From Sphingomonas sp. UBA978 (GTDB lineage: Bacteria; Pseudomonadota; Alphaproteobacteria; Sphingomonadales; Sphingomonadaceae), in assembly GCF_002292295.1 (NCBI RefSeq), contig NZ_DBBS01000019.1, positions 1 through 64,000 of the forward strand: a DNA stretch of 64,000 nt. The letters are read 5' to 3'. Positions 26,457 to 34,417 of the stretch are shown one piece after another. The notes below the pieces were generated by a model. It was not told the origin of the DNA and ran no database searches. It was given only the letters and a program-made list of their open reading frames with translations. How positions within the stretch are numbered: position 1 is the stretch's first letter; each line of letters begins with the position of its first letter. The position numbers and the translations under genes were made by a program.

Positions 26457-27272
26457 ATGACGGTCTTGCAGGGGTTTGCCTTGGCAGCTCTGGTATCGCA
26501 ACAGGCGGTGCCGCCCGTGCCGTCCCAACCTTCGTCCGCGGTCGCCCACCAGCAACGCCTTGCGCAAGCCGCCAAAATCGGTGGGCTGCTATATCTGTAC
26601 GATCGCGCGGCATGGGTGAGCTCGGATGCCCTGGCGGCCAAGGTGACCAAGGATCAGCTCACCGGCATCGGCGGTTATGTGGTCGAACCGATCGACGGGC
26701 AGGGGCTTCGGGTAACGTATTTTCGCGGTAAGGGCGTGGATGCGCGTGCCTTTTTCCATGCGGACGTTCGAGACGGCAAGGTGGTCGACAGTGATCTGAC
26801 GGTGACGCCAACACCGCTGACGCCGGCGCAGTCTTTGTTGGCGAGAGCGCGTGAGAATGCGGCTGCGGCGGCAGTGAGGCTCGGTTACAAGCCTTGCACT
26901 GCCGCTCCGTTCAACACGGTCGTTCTTCCGTCACCTAACGGCGGCCCGAGCATCGTCTACTTGCTGTCGGCGCAACTGGACTTGCGATCTTACCCGATTG
27001 GCGGAAATTATCGCGTGATCGTCGGCGCTGACGGCGCGATAGTGGCGAACCGGCCCTATAGCGTTGCATGCCTTAACGTTGAAATTCCCAGCCTCCCCCC
27101 AAAAGCCAAACCGGTTGGCGTCATCGTCAATCATCTGCTCGACCCCGTACCAACCGAAATCCATGTGTTCGCGTCTTATAACCTCCGTATGCCCGTGTTC
27201 GTCGGAACGCCGGACAGGCAAATCTGGAAGGTCGCCGGCCAGACGATCACACCAGCGGACGTCAAGCGATGA
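26457..27272 (+). CDS. Hypothetical exported protein
   Basis: A 271-residue protein from ATG 26457, with GGGGGAAG upstream. The first ~15 residues (TVLQGFALAALVSQQAV) could be a weak signal peptide. The rest contains GLLYLYDRAAWVSSDALAAKV, a two-Cys pattern (KPCTAAPF and SVACLNVEI) and repeated YR/VYLLSAQ segments suggesting a beta-rich periplasmic domain. Base composition is visibly less GC-rich at third positions than the flanking genes, hinting at lower expression or more recent acquisition. No named family is recognised. Confidence 0.75.
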   Translation: MTVLQGFALAALVSQQAVPPVPSQPSSAVAHQQRLAQAAKIGGLLYLYDRAAWVSSDALAAKVTKDQLTGIGGYVVEPIDGQGLRVTYFRGKGVDARAFFHADVRDGKVVDSDLTVTPTPLTPAQSLLARARENAAAAAVRLGYKPCTAAPFNTVVLPSPNGGPSIVYLLSAQLDLRSYPIGGNYRVIVGADGAIVANRPYSVACLNVEIPSLPPKAKPVGVIVNHLLDPVPTEIHVFASYNLRMPVFVGTPDRQIWKVAGQTITPADVKR

Positions 27273-27289
27273 CGCACGGCTGATCGGCG

Positions 27290-28477
27290 CTACGCCGATG
27301 CCGTTTGCCCCTCCACCGGCACGGCGTACGGCATCACCAGCGTGCCGTCGGGCGCGGCGGTGTAGGTGGTCTGCGTGGGATAGGGGATGACGATCCCTTC
27401 GGCGGCGAAGCGGGTCATGATGCCCACCATGATGCGGTCGCGCATCGGGTGGGCGGTGGCCCAGTCGTCGCCGGGGATGTCGAACTGGAGCGCGAAGTCG
27501 AGACTGGAGGCGCCGAACGTCTCGAAGCCGCTGCGCGCGACCTTGCCGCCTTCGGCCTCGACGATCTCGCGGAGCAGCGCGGGGATGCGGGCGAGCGTGT
27601 CGGGCGGGGTTTCGTAGGCGGCGCCGATCGTGAAGCTAATGCGGATATGGTCGCGGACGCTGGTGTTCTGGATTTCCTTGTCGAGCAGCTGCTTGTTGCT
27701 GATGACGCGCAGCTCGCCGGTGAAGGCGCGGATGCGGGTGCTCTTGAGGCCGATCGATTCGATGACGCCGCTGGTGGTGCCGTAGCTGATCTTGTCGCCG
27801 CGGCGGAACGGGCGGTCGAAGATGATCGCGAGCGCGGCGAACAGGTCGCCGAAAATTCCCTGCGCTGCCAGACCGATAGCGATGCCGCCGACGCCGAGGC
27901 CGGCGATGAGGCCATTGACGTTGACTCCCAGGTTGTCGAGCACGACGACGAGGGCGATCGCGAACAGCGCGACGGTGACGAGGAGGCGGATGAGGCCCAT
28001 CGCCGACAGCAGCGCCTCGCCGCTGTAATGTTCGCTGCTGGTGCGGTGCTCGATCGCGCCGAGGATCAGCTCGCGCGCCCAGATCGCTGCTTGGAACACC
28101 GAGGCGACGGTCCACAGGAAGTCGACCGTGGTCGACACCTGGCTGGGCGCGCCGGCGTACCCCACGACCAGCTTCGCGGCGAGCATGACGATGAAGAAAT
28201 TGCTGGTGCGGGTGATCGCACGGCCGACGATCGTCCCCCAGCCGCGCCGGGCGAGCTCGCCCGTGCCGAGCGGCGTGTCGCACAGCCGGTTGCCGAGCCG
28301 GCGCAGGCCGTGCAGCGCGATGACGATGACCGCGCCGACCGCGAAGGCGATCAGGATTTGCAGCCAGTGCGTGTGCAGCCACAGCTCGCTGGCAACGTAG
28401 AGATCGGACACCTGATCCTGGACGTTGTCGGCATCGAAGATCGGCGCCCGGGCGGCGGTGGTAGTGCTATTGGCCAT
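27290..28477 (-). CDS. Small-conductance mechanosensitive channel (MscS family)
   Basis: A 395-residue inner-membrane channel that opens under hypo-osmotic tension. An N-terminal hydrophobic region has about five helices (QILIAFAVGAVIVIALHG and others). The conserved pore helix and following beta domain are unmistakable: GLGVGGIAIGLAAQGIFGDL, then FDRPFRRGDKI and GVIESIGLKSTRIR. The start ATG 28477 follows the topoisomerase gene by 11 bp, so the two are probably one operon. Confidence 0.94.
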   Translation of the reverse strand: MANSTTTAARAPIFDADNVQDQVSDLYVASELWLHTHWLQILIAFAVGAVIVIALHGLRRLGNRLCDTPLGTGELARRGWGTIVGRAITRTSNFFIVMLAAKLVVGYAGAPSQVSTTVDFLWTVASVFQAAIWARELILGAIEHRTSSEHYSGEALLSAMGLIRLLVTVALFAIALVVVLDNLGVNVNGLIAGLGVGGIAIGLAAQGIFGDLFAALAIIFDRPFRRGDKISYGTTSGVIESIGLKSTRIRAFTGELRVISNKQLLDKEIQNTSVRDHIRISFTIGAAYETPPDTLARIPALLREIVEAEGGKVARSGFETFGASSLDFALQFDIPGDDWATAHPMRDRIMVGIMTRFAAEGIVIPYPTQTTYTAAPDGTLVMPYAVPVEGQTASA

Positions 28478-28488
28478 GGATACTCTTT

Positions 28489-29514
28489 TCAGGCGGCTGC
28501 CTTCAGATCGGGCAGGGTCGCGGGCGTTCCGGCTTCGAGGAACGCGATGAGGCCGCGTTCGGCGCGGCTGAGATAGCGGGCGGAGCGCGGCAGGCGCAGC
28601 GCCTTGCGGAAGGTGCTCTGCCCCTTTTTGACGAGGGCGATGAGCGCGGGGTGGACGTAGCTTTTGCGCGCGATCGCGGGCGTGTTGCCGAGGCGGGCGA
28701 CGACCGGCTCCAGCATCGCCTTGAGGCTGAGGTCCGCCTCGGCGCTGGCCAGCGCCTCGAATGCGGTGACGCTGGCGCCCCAGGTGCGGAAATGCTTGGC
28801 GGTGAAGTCGCCGCCGCCGGCGCGGCGGATATAGTCGTTGACGTCCGACGAGGTCACCGGGTGCGCCGTGCCGTCGTCGTCGACCCAGGCGAAGAGATGC
28901 TGCTCGTCGAGATCCTGCATCTTGCGGACGGTGGCGGCGAGGCGTTTGTCGGTGACCTTCATGTCCCGTTCCTTGCCGGACTTGCCCGTGTAGCGGAGCT
29001 TGAGCGTGTCGCCGCGGACGCTGCCGTGATCCTTGCGCAGCGTGGTCGCGCCATAGCTCTTGTTCGCCTCGGCATAGGCTTCGTTGCCGACGCGGATATG
29101 GCCGATGTCGAGCAGGCGCACGACCGCAGCGACCGCACGGTCCTTGCCGAGGCCGCGTGCGGTCAGGTCGTCGTCCACCTGTTTGCGGATCTTTGGCAGG
29201 CAATGGCCGAAATCGGCGCATTTCTCGTATTTCGCCGCCTCCTGCGCCTCGCGGAAGCCGGTGTGGTAGCGATATTGCTTGCGACCCTTCTCGTCCCAGC
29301 CGATCGCCTGGATATGGCCGTTGGCGCGGGGACAGAACCAGGCGTCGCGATAGGCGGGGGGCAGGCCGACCGCGTTGAGGCGGTCGATCTCGTCGCGGTC
29401 GGTGATGCGGTCGCCGTCGGGGGCATAATAGGCCCAGCCGTTGCGGACCTTCCGGCGGGTGATGCCCGGTTTCGAATCGTCGCAATAGGTAATCCGCATT
29501 GCCACCCGGCGCAT
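28489..29514 (-). CDS. DNA topoisomerase IB (poxvirus-like)
   Basis: Relaxes supercoils by a transient 3'-phosphotyrosine link. The 341-residue protein has the N-terminal domain (GITRRKVRNGWAYYAPDGDRI, LPPAYRDAWFCP) and the catalytic domain with RVGNEAYAEANKSYGATTLRK and active Tyr286 in ARKSYVHPAL. This is the short bacterial relative of the vaccinia enzyme. The start may be ATG 29514 or ATG 29499 (MRITYCDDSKPG); neither has a well-spaced Shine-Dalgarno. It is divergent from the DJ-1 gene. Confidence 0.93.
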   Translation of the reverse strand: MRRVAMRITYCDDSKPGITRRKVRNGWAYYAPDGDRITDRDEIDRLNAVGLPPAYRDAWFCPRANGHIQAIGWDEKGRKQYRYHTGFREAQEAAKYEKCADFGHCLPKIRKQVDDDLTARGLGKDRAVAAVVRLLDIGHIRVGNEAYAEANKSYGATTLRKDHGSVRGDTLKLRYTGKSGKERDMKVTDKRLAATVRKMQDLDEQHLFAWVDDDGTAHPVTSSDVNDYIRRAGGGDFTAKHFRTWGASVTAFEALASAEADLSLKAMLEPVVARLGNTPAIARKSYVHPALIALVKKGQSTFRKALRLPRSARYLSRAERGLIAFLEAGTPATLPDLKAAA

Positions 29515-29561
29515 CCTTTCAGCAGGTTATCGGAAATGCGCAGGACCGACGGTGTGTTCCG

Positions 29562-29587
29562 GGAACGGGCGGGTCGATGCGGGGGTT
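29562..29587 (+). promoter_or_regulatory. Candidate EcfG-type promoter for the DJ-1/PfpI gene
   Basis: GGAAC (29562-29566), a 17-base spacer, then GGTT (29584-29587): one base off the GGAAC-N16/17-CGTT consensus of the alphaproteobacterial general stress sigma factor. It lies 38 bp upstream of the ATG at 29625, a suitable distance. The mismatch in the -10 element makes it tentative. Confidence 0.4.
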
Positions 29588-29624
29588 AAGGCCCGGCATT
29601 CCCCAATCACAGGAGTTACTCGTC

Positions 29625-30191
29625 ATGGCCGACCTCGCCCAAGCCCGCGTGCTGATGATCGCGACCGACGGTTTCGAGCAGGACGAATTGTTCAAGCCGC
29701 GGCAGGCGCTGATCGACGCGGGCGCGACGGTGACGCTGGCGTCGATCGCGACCGATCCGATCCAGGGTGTCGTCAACGACAGCGAGAAGGGCGAGAGCAT
29801 CACGCCCGAGCTGACGCTGGAGGACGTCGATACCGACGATTACGACGCGCTGGTGCTGCCGGGCGGCGTCGGCAATCCCGACAAGATGCGGCTGGAGGAG
29901 CGGGCGATCGAGATCGTCACCGAATTCATGGAGGACGACAAGATCGTCGCCGCGATCTGCCACGCGCCGTGGCTGCTGGTCGAGGCGGACGTGGTCGACG
30001 GCCGGCGCGTGACCAGCTGGCCGTCGGTGCGCACCGATCTGGAGAATGCCGGCGCGGACGTGGTGGACGAGGCGGTCGTGGTCGACGGCAACCTCATCAC
30101 CAGCCGCAAGCCCGACGATATCCCCGCCTTCAACGCGGCGATCATCGCGGCGCTGGAAGAGGAACTGGCCGAAGAGACCGAGGACGCCTGA
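29625..30191 (+). CDS. DJ-1/PfpI family protein (YhbO/YraA-like)
   Basis: A 188-residue type 1 glutamine-amidotransferase-fold protein. The nucleophile elbow is C112 in AAICHAPWLL, with the acidic partner E18 (DGFEQDE). LVLPGGVGNPDKMR and RRVTSWPSVRTDLENAGA are characteristic of the stress-linked PfpI subgroup, proposed to act as a protease, deglycase or glyoxalase; which one is unsettled. The AGGAG Shine-Dalgarno is at 29611. The Glu/Asp-rich C-terminus is typical of this lineage. Confidence 0.92.
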   Translation: MADLAQARVLMIATDGFEQDELFKPRQALIDAGATVTLASIATDPIQGVVNDSEKGESITPELTLEDVDTDDYDALVLPGGVGNPDKMRLEERAIEIVTEFMEDDKIVAAICHAPWLLVEADVVDGRRVTSWPSVRTDLENAGADVVDEAVVVDGNLITSRKPDDIPAFNAAIIAALEEELAEETEDA

Positions 30192-30202
30192 GCCCATCGG
30201 CC

Positions 30203-31249
30203 CTAGGCGGCCGGTACGAACCGGCGGCGGATCGACAGCGCGTTGATCCGCCGCTGCGCCGGGCGCTCGACCAGATGGTAGAGCGCGACGGAGGCGGTGA
30301 GCACCAGCGCCAGATAGCCGGCGATCAGCCATGTCGGGAGCATGGCGGCGTCGAGCGGGAGGCGGAACGCCTTCCACAGCAGAAAATGCGACAGATAGGT
30401 CGCGTAGCTGATGTCCCCCAGATAATGGATCGCGCGCCCTTCCAGCGGGTGGCCACGGCGGCCCGCGGTATGCGCCAGCGTCAGCAGCAGCCCGGCGAAG
30501 GTGGCGGGCGCGGCGAGCGTTTCGGGCGCGCCGAGCGCCCATGCGGCGGCGGTCGCGGCGGTCGCGAGCCCGGGGATCGCGATGCTGCCGTGCGCCCTTG
30601 TTCGCAGGAACAGCGCGGCGAGGATCGTGCCGGTCGCGAATTCGCACAGGCAGCGGATCAGGCCGTAGCGGGGAATGTCCGTGCCGAGCGAGGGCGCGCC
30701 CTGCATCGCGCCGTGCAGTGCGAGCAGGATTGCGGCGGCGATGCCGACCAGCGCGGGCGTCGGCAGGCGGCGCCAGTCGACCGCCACGACCAGCAGCGGG
30801 AAGAGCAGATAGGCGGCGAGTTCGCAGCTGATCGACCAGGACGGATCGTTCCAGCGCAGCGCGTCGGTGAACCCCCAGTTCTGGATCAGCAGCAGGTGGA
30901 GCGGCAGCTCTGCGAATGGAAATGCCGGATCGTCGCGGCCGGTGGCGCGCAACAGCAGCGCGAGCGCGACGCCGAAGCCGAGCATCACCGCATGCAGCGG
31001 CCAGATGCGCGCGATCCGCTTTTGCAGGAAGCGCCACGACGCGCCCGGCGTGCGCAGGCGATCGTGCCACGTCAGCCAGATGACGAAGCCGGACAGCAGG
31101 AAGAAGAAATCGACCGCGAGATAGCCCCGGGCGAGCAGCGCCTCGATACCGGCGGGCAGGCCGGCGATCGCGCCGCGGATATGGTAGAGGACGACCAGCC
31201 ATGCCGCGATCCCGCGGACGCTGGTGAGGGCGCGCAGCTCGCCGGTCAC
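30203..31249 (-). CDS. Acyltransferase 3 family membrane protein (OafA/YrhL-like)
   Basis: A 348-residue protein with ten or so transmembrane helices. It starts with the family signature LRALTSVRGIAAWLVVLYHI and continues GYLAVDFFFLLSGFVI and RIARIWPLHAVML. These inner-membrane enzymes O-acylate surface polysaccharides or other exported glycans. Its ATG overlaps the stop of the upstream O-glycosylation ligase gene (31246-31249), so the polysaccharide made by that pathway is the likely target (inference). Confidence 0.93.
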   Translation of the reverse strand: MTGELRALTSVRGIAAWLVVLYHIRGAIAGLPAGIEALLARGYLAVDFFFLLSGFVIWLTWHDRLRTPGASWRFLQKRIARIWPLHAVMLGFGVALALLLRATGRDDPAFPFAELPLHLLLIQNWGFTDALRWNDPSWSISCELAAYLLFPLLVVAVDWRRLPTPALVGIAAAILLALHGAMQGAPSLGTDIPRYGLIRCLCEFATGTILAALFLRTRAHGSIAIPGLATAATAAAWALGAPETLAAPATFAGLLLTLAHTAGRRGHPLEGRAIHYLGDISYATYLSHFLLWKAFRLPLDAAMLPTWLIAGYLALVLTASVALYHLVERPAQRRINALSIRRRFVPAA

Positions 31250-32604
31250 GCCGCGAGCGCCGCTGCGGGCCTCGGCTTGCGCATCGGCACCTTCGCCGTT
31301 TCGGCGCGGCGGCGGGCGAGGTAGGAATCGAGGCCGATCTGCGCACCGATCAGCATGTAGACGAACGGCTGGAAGGCGATGGCGATGAAGGCGGCGCCGA
31401 GCAGATAGACCAGATGCGCCGTCTGCAACGCCGCGGCCAAGGGTCCGGCCCAGCCAAATTCGCCCTCCGCATCGCGATAGCGGCGGCGCAGCACCTCCAT
31501 GCGGACCAGGCCGATCAGGCTGATCGCGAGCCAGAGCACGAGGCCGGGATAGCCCTGTTCGCCGAGCATCTCGAAATAGGCGCTGTGATAGCCGCGCGCC
31601 TTGTCGGTCACCGCCTGATCGGCGACCGCGGGAGCGGGGCCGGCGCCGTCGGCACGCTTGATCTCATAGCGGATGCGGTTGCCGCGATACGCCTCGAACC
31701 CGCCACCGAAGGGATGCGCCCGGGCATAGTCGATCGTCCATTGCCAGACGGCGAGCCGGGTCGAGGCGGATTCGTCGGCGTCGTGGCTCTTGATCGTGCT
31801 CATCCGGTCGGTGAAGCTCGCCGGCAGGAAGGGGATGCTGGTCAATGCCACCGCGCCGATCATCGTCAAATAGAGCAGTTTGCGCTTCGCGTTGCGCAGC
31901 GACAGCAGCGCGACGAGGAGGATGCAGAGCAGGCCGGTGCGGGTCGAGGTGCCGATCGGGATCAGCAGGCAGGCGAAGATCAGGCACAGGCAGAAGCCCT
32001 TCACCTTCCAGTCCGGGCGGAAGATCGTGCCGTAGCGCATGAACCAGGCGATCAGCGGCACGATCGCGATCGCAACGGTGGAGATGGTGCTGCCCTCGTA
32101 CAGGCCCGAATTGTTGTTCACCATCAGGTCGAGCTGGCCATAGCCGCCGCCGCCCGCCGCGGTCTTGATGCCGCCGACGATGATGATCGACGCGGCGGAC
32201 AGGATCATGAACAGGAGCAGCGCCTCGATCCGCAGGCGCGTGCGCAGCGTCAGCGGCAGGAAGGCGGCGAAGGCGAGGCATTTCCACACCCAGTCCCATT
32301 TGTCCTTCGCATCGAGCGGGAAGTCGGCGCCTGCCGTCGTCGCCCAGCAATAGAGGAGGAGGACGACGATCAGCCCCTGCCGGGGGGTGAAGCGGCTGTC
32401 CGACTTGGCGTCCATCAGCAGCCAGCCACCGACCGCCAGCGCGACCGCGATCAGCGAGATCGGCACGGTGTTGAGCAGGATGTAGGTCAGCCGCTGCGGC
32501 GAGACGATGTCGATATAGACATAGGCGAGCACGAGGATGAACGGCCGGCGCAGCCCCATCCCGAAGATCGCGGCGAGGAAGGCGACGAAGACGAGGTCAC
32601 GCAC
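31246..32604 (-). CDS. Putative O-glycosylation ligase, exosortase A (XrtA)-associated
   Basis: A 452-residue Wzy/WaaL-like membrane protein with about eleven hydrophobic segments. The opening MRDLVFVAFLAAIFGMGLRR, then DIVSPQRLTYILLN, SAASIIIVGGIKTAAGGGGYG and HPFGGGFEAYRGNRIRY, match the ligase family found in XrtA/PEP-CTERM systems. It probably transfers or polymerises exopolysaccharide at the periplasmic face. It overlaps the acyltransferase downstream by 4 bp and a 50-residue membrane peptide gene upstream by 8 bp. The exosortase itself is not in this window. Confidence 0.9.
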   Translation of the reverse strand: MRDLVFVAFLAAIFGMGLRRPFILVLAYVYIDIVSPQRLTYILLNTVPISLIAVALAVGGWLLMDAKSDSRFTPRQGLIVVLLLYCWATTAGADFPLDAKDKWDWVWKCLAFAAFLPLTLRTRLRIEALLLFMILSAASIIIVGGIKTAAGGGGYGQLDLMVNNNSGLYEGSTISTVAIAIVPLIAWFMRYGTIFRPDWKVKGFCLCLIFACLLIPIGTSTRTGLLCILLVALLSLRNAKRKLLYLTMIGAVALTSIPFLPASFTDRMSTIKSHDADESASTRLAVWQWTIDYARAHPFGGGFEAYRGNRIRYEIKRADGAGPAPAVADQAVTDKARGYHSAYFEMLGEQGYPGLVLWLAISLIGLVRMEVLRRRYRDAEGEFGWAGPLAAALQTAHLVYLLGAAFIAIAFQPFVYMLIGAQIGLDSYLARRRAETAKVPMRKPRPAAALAA

Positions 32605-32749
32605 CGGGCGGCGGGTCCTGCGGCCGCGTCCGCGCGCGCCAGTGGCGCGGCGGCGGCGCTTCGGAATCGAGATCGGGGCGCCGGAGCAGCAGCCAGGCGG
32701 CGAGCAGCATCAGCCCGTGGGTGAGGCCCAGCGACAGATTGTCGATCAT
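32597..32749 (-). CDS. Small membrane protein upstream of the O-glycosylation ligase
   Basis: A 50-residue frame starting MIDNLSLGLTHGLMLLAAWLL has one hydrophobic helix followed by RRPDLDSE and a Pro/Arg-rich tail. Its end overlaps the start of the ligase gene by 8 bp, as expected of a translationally coupled pair. In related loci a comparable short protein often precedes this ligase, but I cannot name a family. Confidence 0.55.
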   Translation of the reverse strand: MIDNLSLGLTHGLMLLAAWLLLRRPDLDSEAPPPRHWRARTRPQDPPPGA

Positions 32750-32832
32750 GGTGTCGCCGCTCCTTTCCCGCGCCGCCATAGGCGGGGAGGGGTTGATGCG
32801 GCGTTAAGTGCGTGGGTGGCGCGCCGGCGGGG

Positions 32833-33156
32833 TCATTTGCGCCGGCACGGGAAGGCGGCGCGCAGCGCGTCGCGGACGACGAAGGCGGGCGCGCCGGTTG
32901 CCTTGTTCCCGCGCTTGCGCAGGTATTTGCGCACGCCCGCGACCATGTCGTTGGTCGAGAGGCGGGTGGCGGCGGGGCAGATCTGGCGCGTCTGCGACAG
33001 CGTGTCGAAGGCGCCGACGATATAGCCGGTGCAGAAATTGGGGGCGGGATCGTCGTCCTTGCCGCGGCATTGCTCGACGAGCTGCGGCGTGGTCAGCGAA
33101 CTCACCACCACCGGTCGGTCCGCCGCGGCGAGCAGGGCGAGCAACAACGGCATCAT
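32833..33156 (-). CDS. Rap1a/Tai-like immunity-fold protein
   Basis: A 107-residue exported protein with a short N-terminal hydrophobic stretch (MMPLLLALLAAA) and four cysteines (C30, C42, C60, C104). The NFCTGYIVGAFDTL centre is the hallmark of the Rap1a/Tai fold, known for immunity proteins against type VI amidase effectors (Tae4) in other bacteria. No effector or secretion gene is adjacent, so a housekeeping periplasmic role is equally possible. Confidence 0.7.
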   Translation of the reverse strand: MMPLLLALLAAADRPVVVSSLTTPQLVEQCRGKDDDPAPNFCTGYIVGAFDTLSQTRQICPAATRLSTNDMVAGVRKYLRKRGNKATGAPAFVVRDALRAAFPCRRK

Positions 33157-33182
33157 CGCGGGAATCCTTATTTCTGGCGGTC

Positions 33183-33890
33183 TCAGCCGCTGGCGGCGGC
33201 GAGATAGGGCAGCAGGCGGACGCGCGGGAAGACGTCGTCGAGCGGCCGCGTGTCGGGCAGGACGTAGACGATGCCGCCCTTGCGGCGGAACAGCGGGCTC
33301 AGCGTGCCCGCGTAGAAGCGCGTGGCGACGTTGATGCAGCCGAAGGTGATGCGATTGTCGTCCGGCGAGGGCGACAGCAGCCGCGCGACCCGGCGTTCCT
33401 TTGGATGGGTGGTGATGACCGCATGCAGCGCGACCGAATTGGCGTAATCGACCCAGAGCACGCGCTGACGACCGAAGGCGCGTCCGAACTTCGCGACGAA
33501 GCGGCCCGCGGGTGTCGTCCGCTCGGCCGGTCCGATCTCCGACAGGTCCTTGGCCCCGACGCCCGGGGACGAATCGTCGCCGACGCCGACGCCGAGCAGG
33601 ATCGGGACCTCGCCGCGCAACGCGCCGGTCGCATCGAACAGGAACAGTGTCGCGGCCTGCTTGTCGACGACCGCATAGGGCAGGCCGGCATTGTCCTGCG
33701 CCGCGGCGATCCAGGCGATCATCCGGCTGGCGGCCTCCGATCGCGGCATCATCGGCGGCACCGGCGGTGGCGCGTCGGCAATCCTGGCGGCCGGCTTGCG
33801 GGTGCGCGGCGCCGCCGATGCCGCGGGCGGCACGAGCAGCGCGAGCGCGAACGCCGCGTGGCAGGCGATGCGGAACGGCCCCGCGAACAT
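33183..33890 (-). CDS. L,D-transpeptidase-like (YkuD) periplasmic protein
   Basis: A 235-residue protein with a signal peptide (AFALALLVPPAASA cleaved near residue 26) and a YkuD domain. The catalytic Cys is C185 in ITFGCINVAT, with upstream H156 (SVALHAVIT); the usual SHGC is FGC here. Such enzymes crosslink peptidoglycan or attach lipoproteins to it. The adjacent coiled-coil lipoprotein 52 bp upstream on the same strand could be its substrate, in the way Lpp is linked by Ldt enzymes (inference). Confidence 0.88.
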   Translation of the reverse strand: MFAGPFRIACHAAFALALLVPPAASAAPRTRKPAARIADAPPPVPPMMPRSEAASRMIAWIAAAQDNAGLPYAVVDKQAATLFLFDATGALRGEVPILLGVGVGDDSSPGVGAKDLSEIGPAERTTPAGRFVAKFGRAFGRQRVLWVDYANSVALHAVITTHPKERRVARLLSPSPDDNRITFGCINVATRFYAGTLSPLFRRKGGIVYVLPDTRPLDDVFPRVRLLPYLAAASG

Positions 33891-33942
33891 CTTTGTCCTG
33901 TTCAGCGGAGCCGTCCGTTCGTGCTGGCGTGCGGTCAGGCGA

Positions 33943-34254
33943 TCAGCCGCGCGGCTTGCGCTGGCGCTGCTGCGCCTGCTGCTGCAGCTGCTGCTCCAGC
34001 CCGTCGACGCGGCCGTTGATCTGGTCGATGCGCTGGCCGTTCTGCTGCGCCTGGCCGGCGGCGGCCTGCGCCTGGGCGAGCGCCTGTCCCGACGTACCCT
34101 CGACGGTGCGCAGGCGCCCGTCCATGCCGTCGATCCGGGTGTTCACGGTCGCGATCTGGTCGCGGACGAAGCCCTTGGTGGCGCACCCGCCGAGGACGGT
34201 CGAGCCGGCGAGGATCATCGCGACAGCGGCATATCTGGGAAACGTGGAACGCAT
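33943..34254 (-). CDS. Lpp-like coiled-coil lipoprotein
   Basis: A 103-residue protein with the lipobox LGGC (Cys at residue 24) and a mature part forming a heptad-patterned coiled coil (VRDQIATVNTRIDGMDGRLR, IDQINGRVDGLEQQLQQQ) that ends in a basic QRQRKPRG tail. The layout recalls Braun-type lipoprotein, and the C-terminal Lys/Arg could be a peptidoglycan attachment point for the L,D-transpeptidase next door. No homologous name beyond this is claimed. Confidence 0.8.
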   Translation of the reverse strand: MRSTFPRYAAVAMILAGSTVLGGCATKGFVRDQIATVNTRIDGMDGRLRTVEGTSGQALAQAQAAAGQAQQNGQRIDQINGRVDGLEQQLQQQAQQRQRKPRG

Positions 34255-34417
34255 ATACTTACCTCCGAAATCAGGTCGCGCCAGTCAGCGCAGCGCTGGA
34301 ACGCCTGACAATCGATATAAGTCGAAACGTGTGCGTAACGCGGTGGAGACGCCCGGTTTCGTCGCGGGGCGATGCGGTTGACGGCCTATTAAGCGGCGGC
34401 GTGCGAAGGCATACGGC

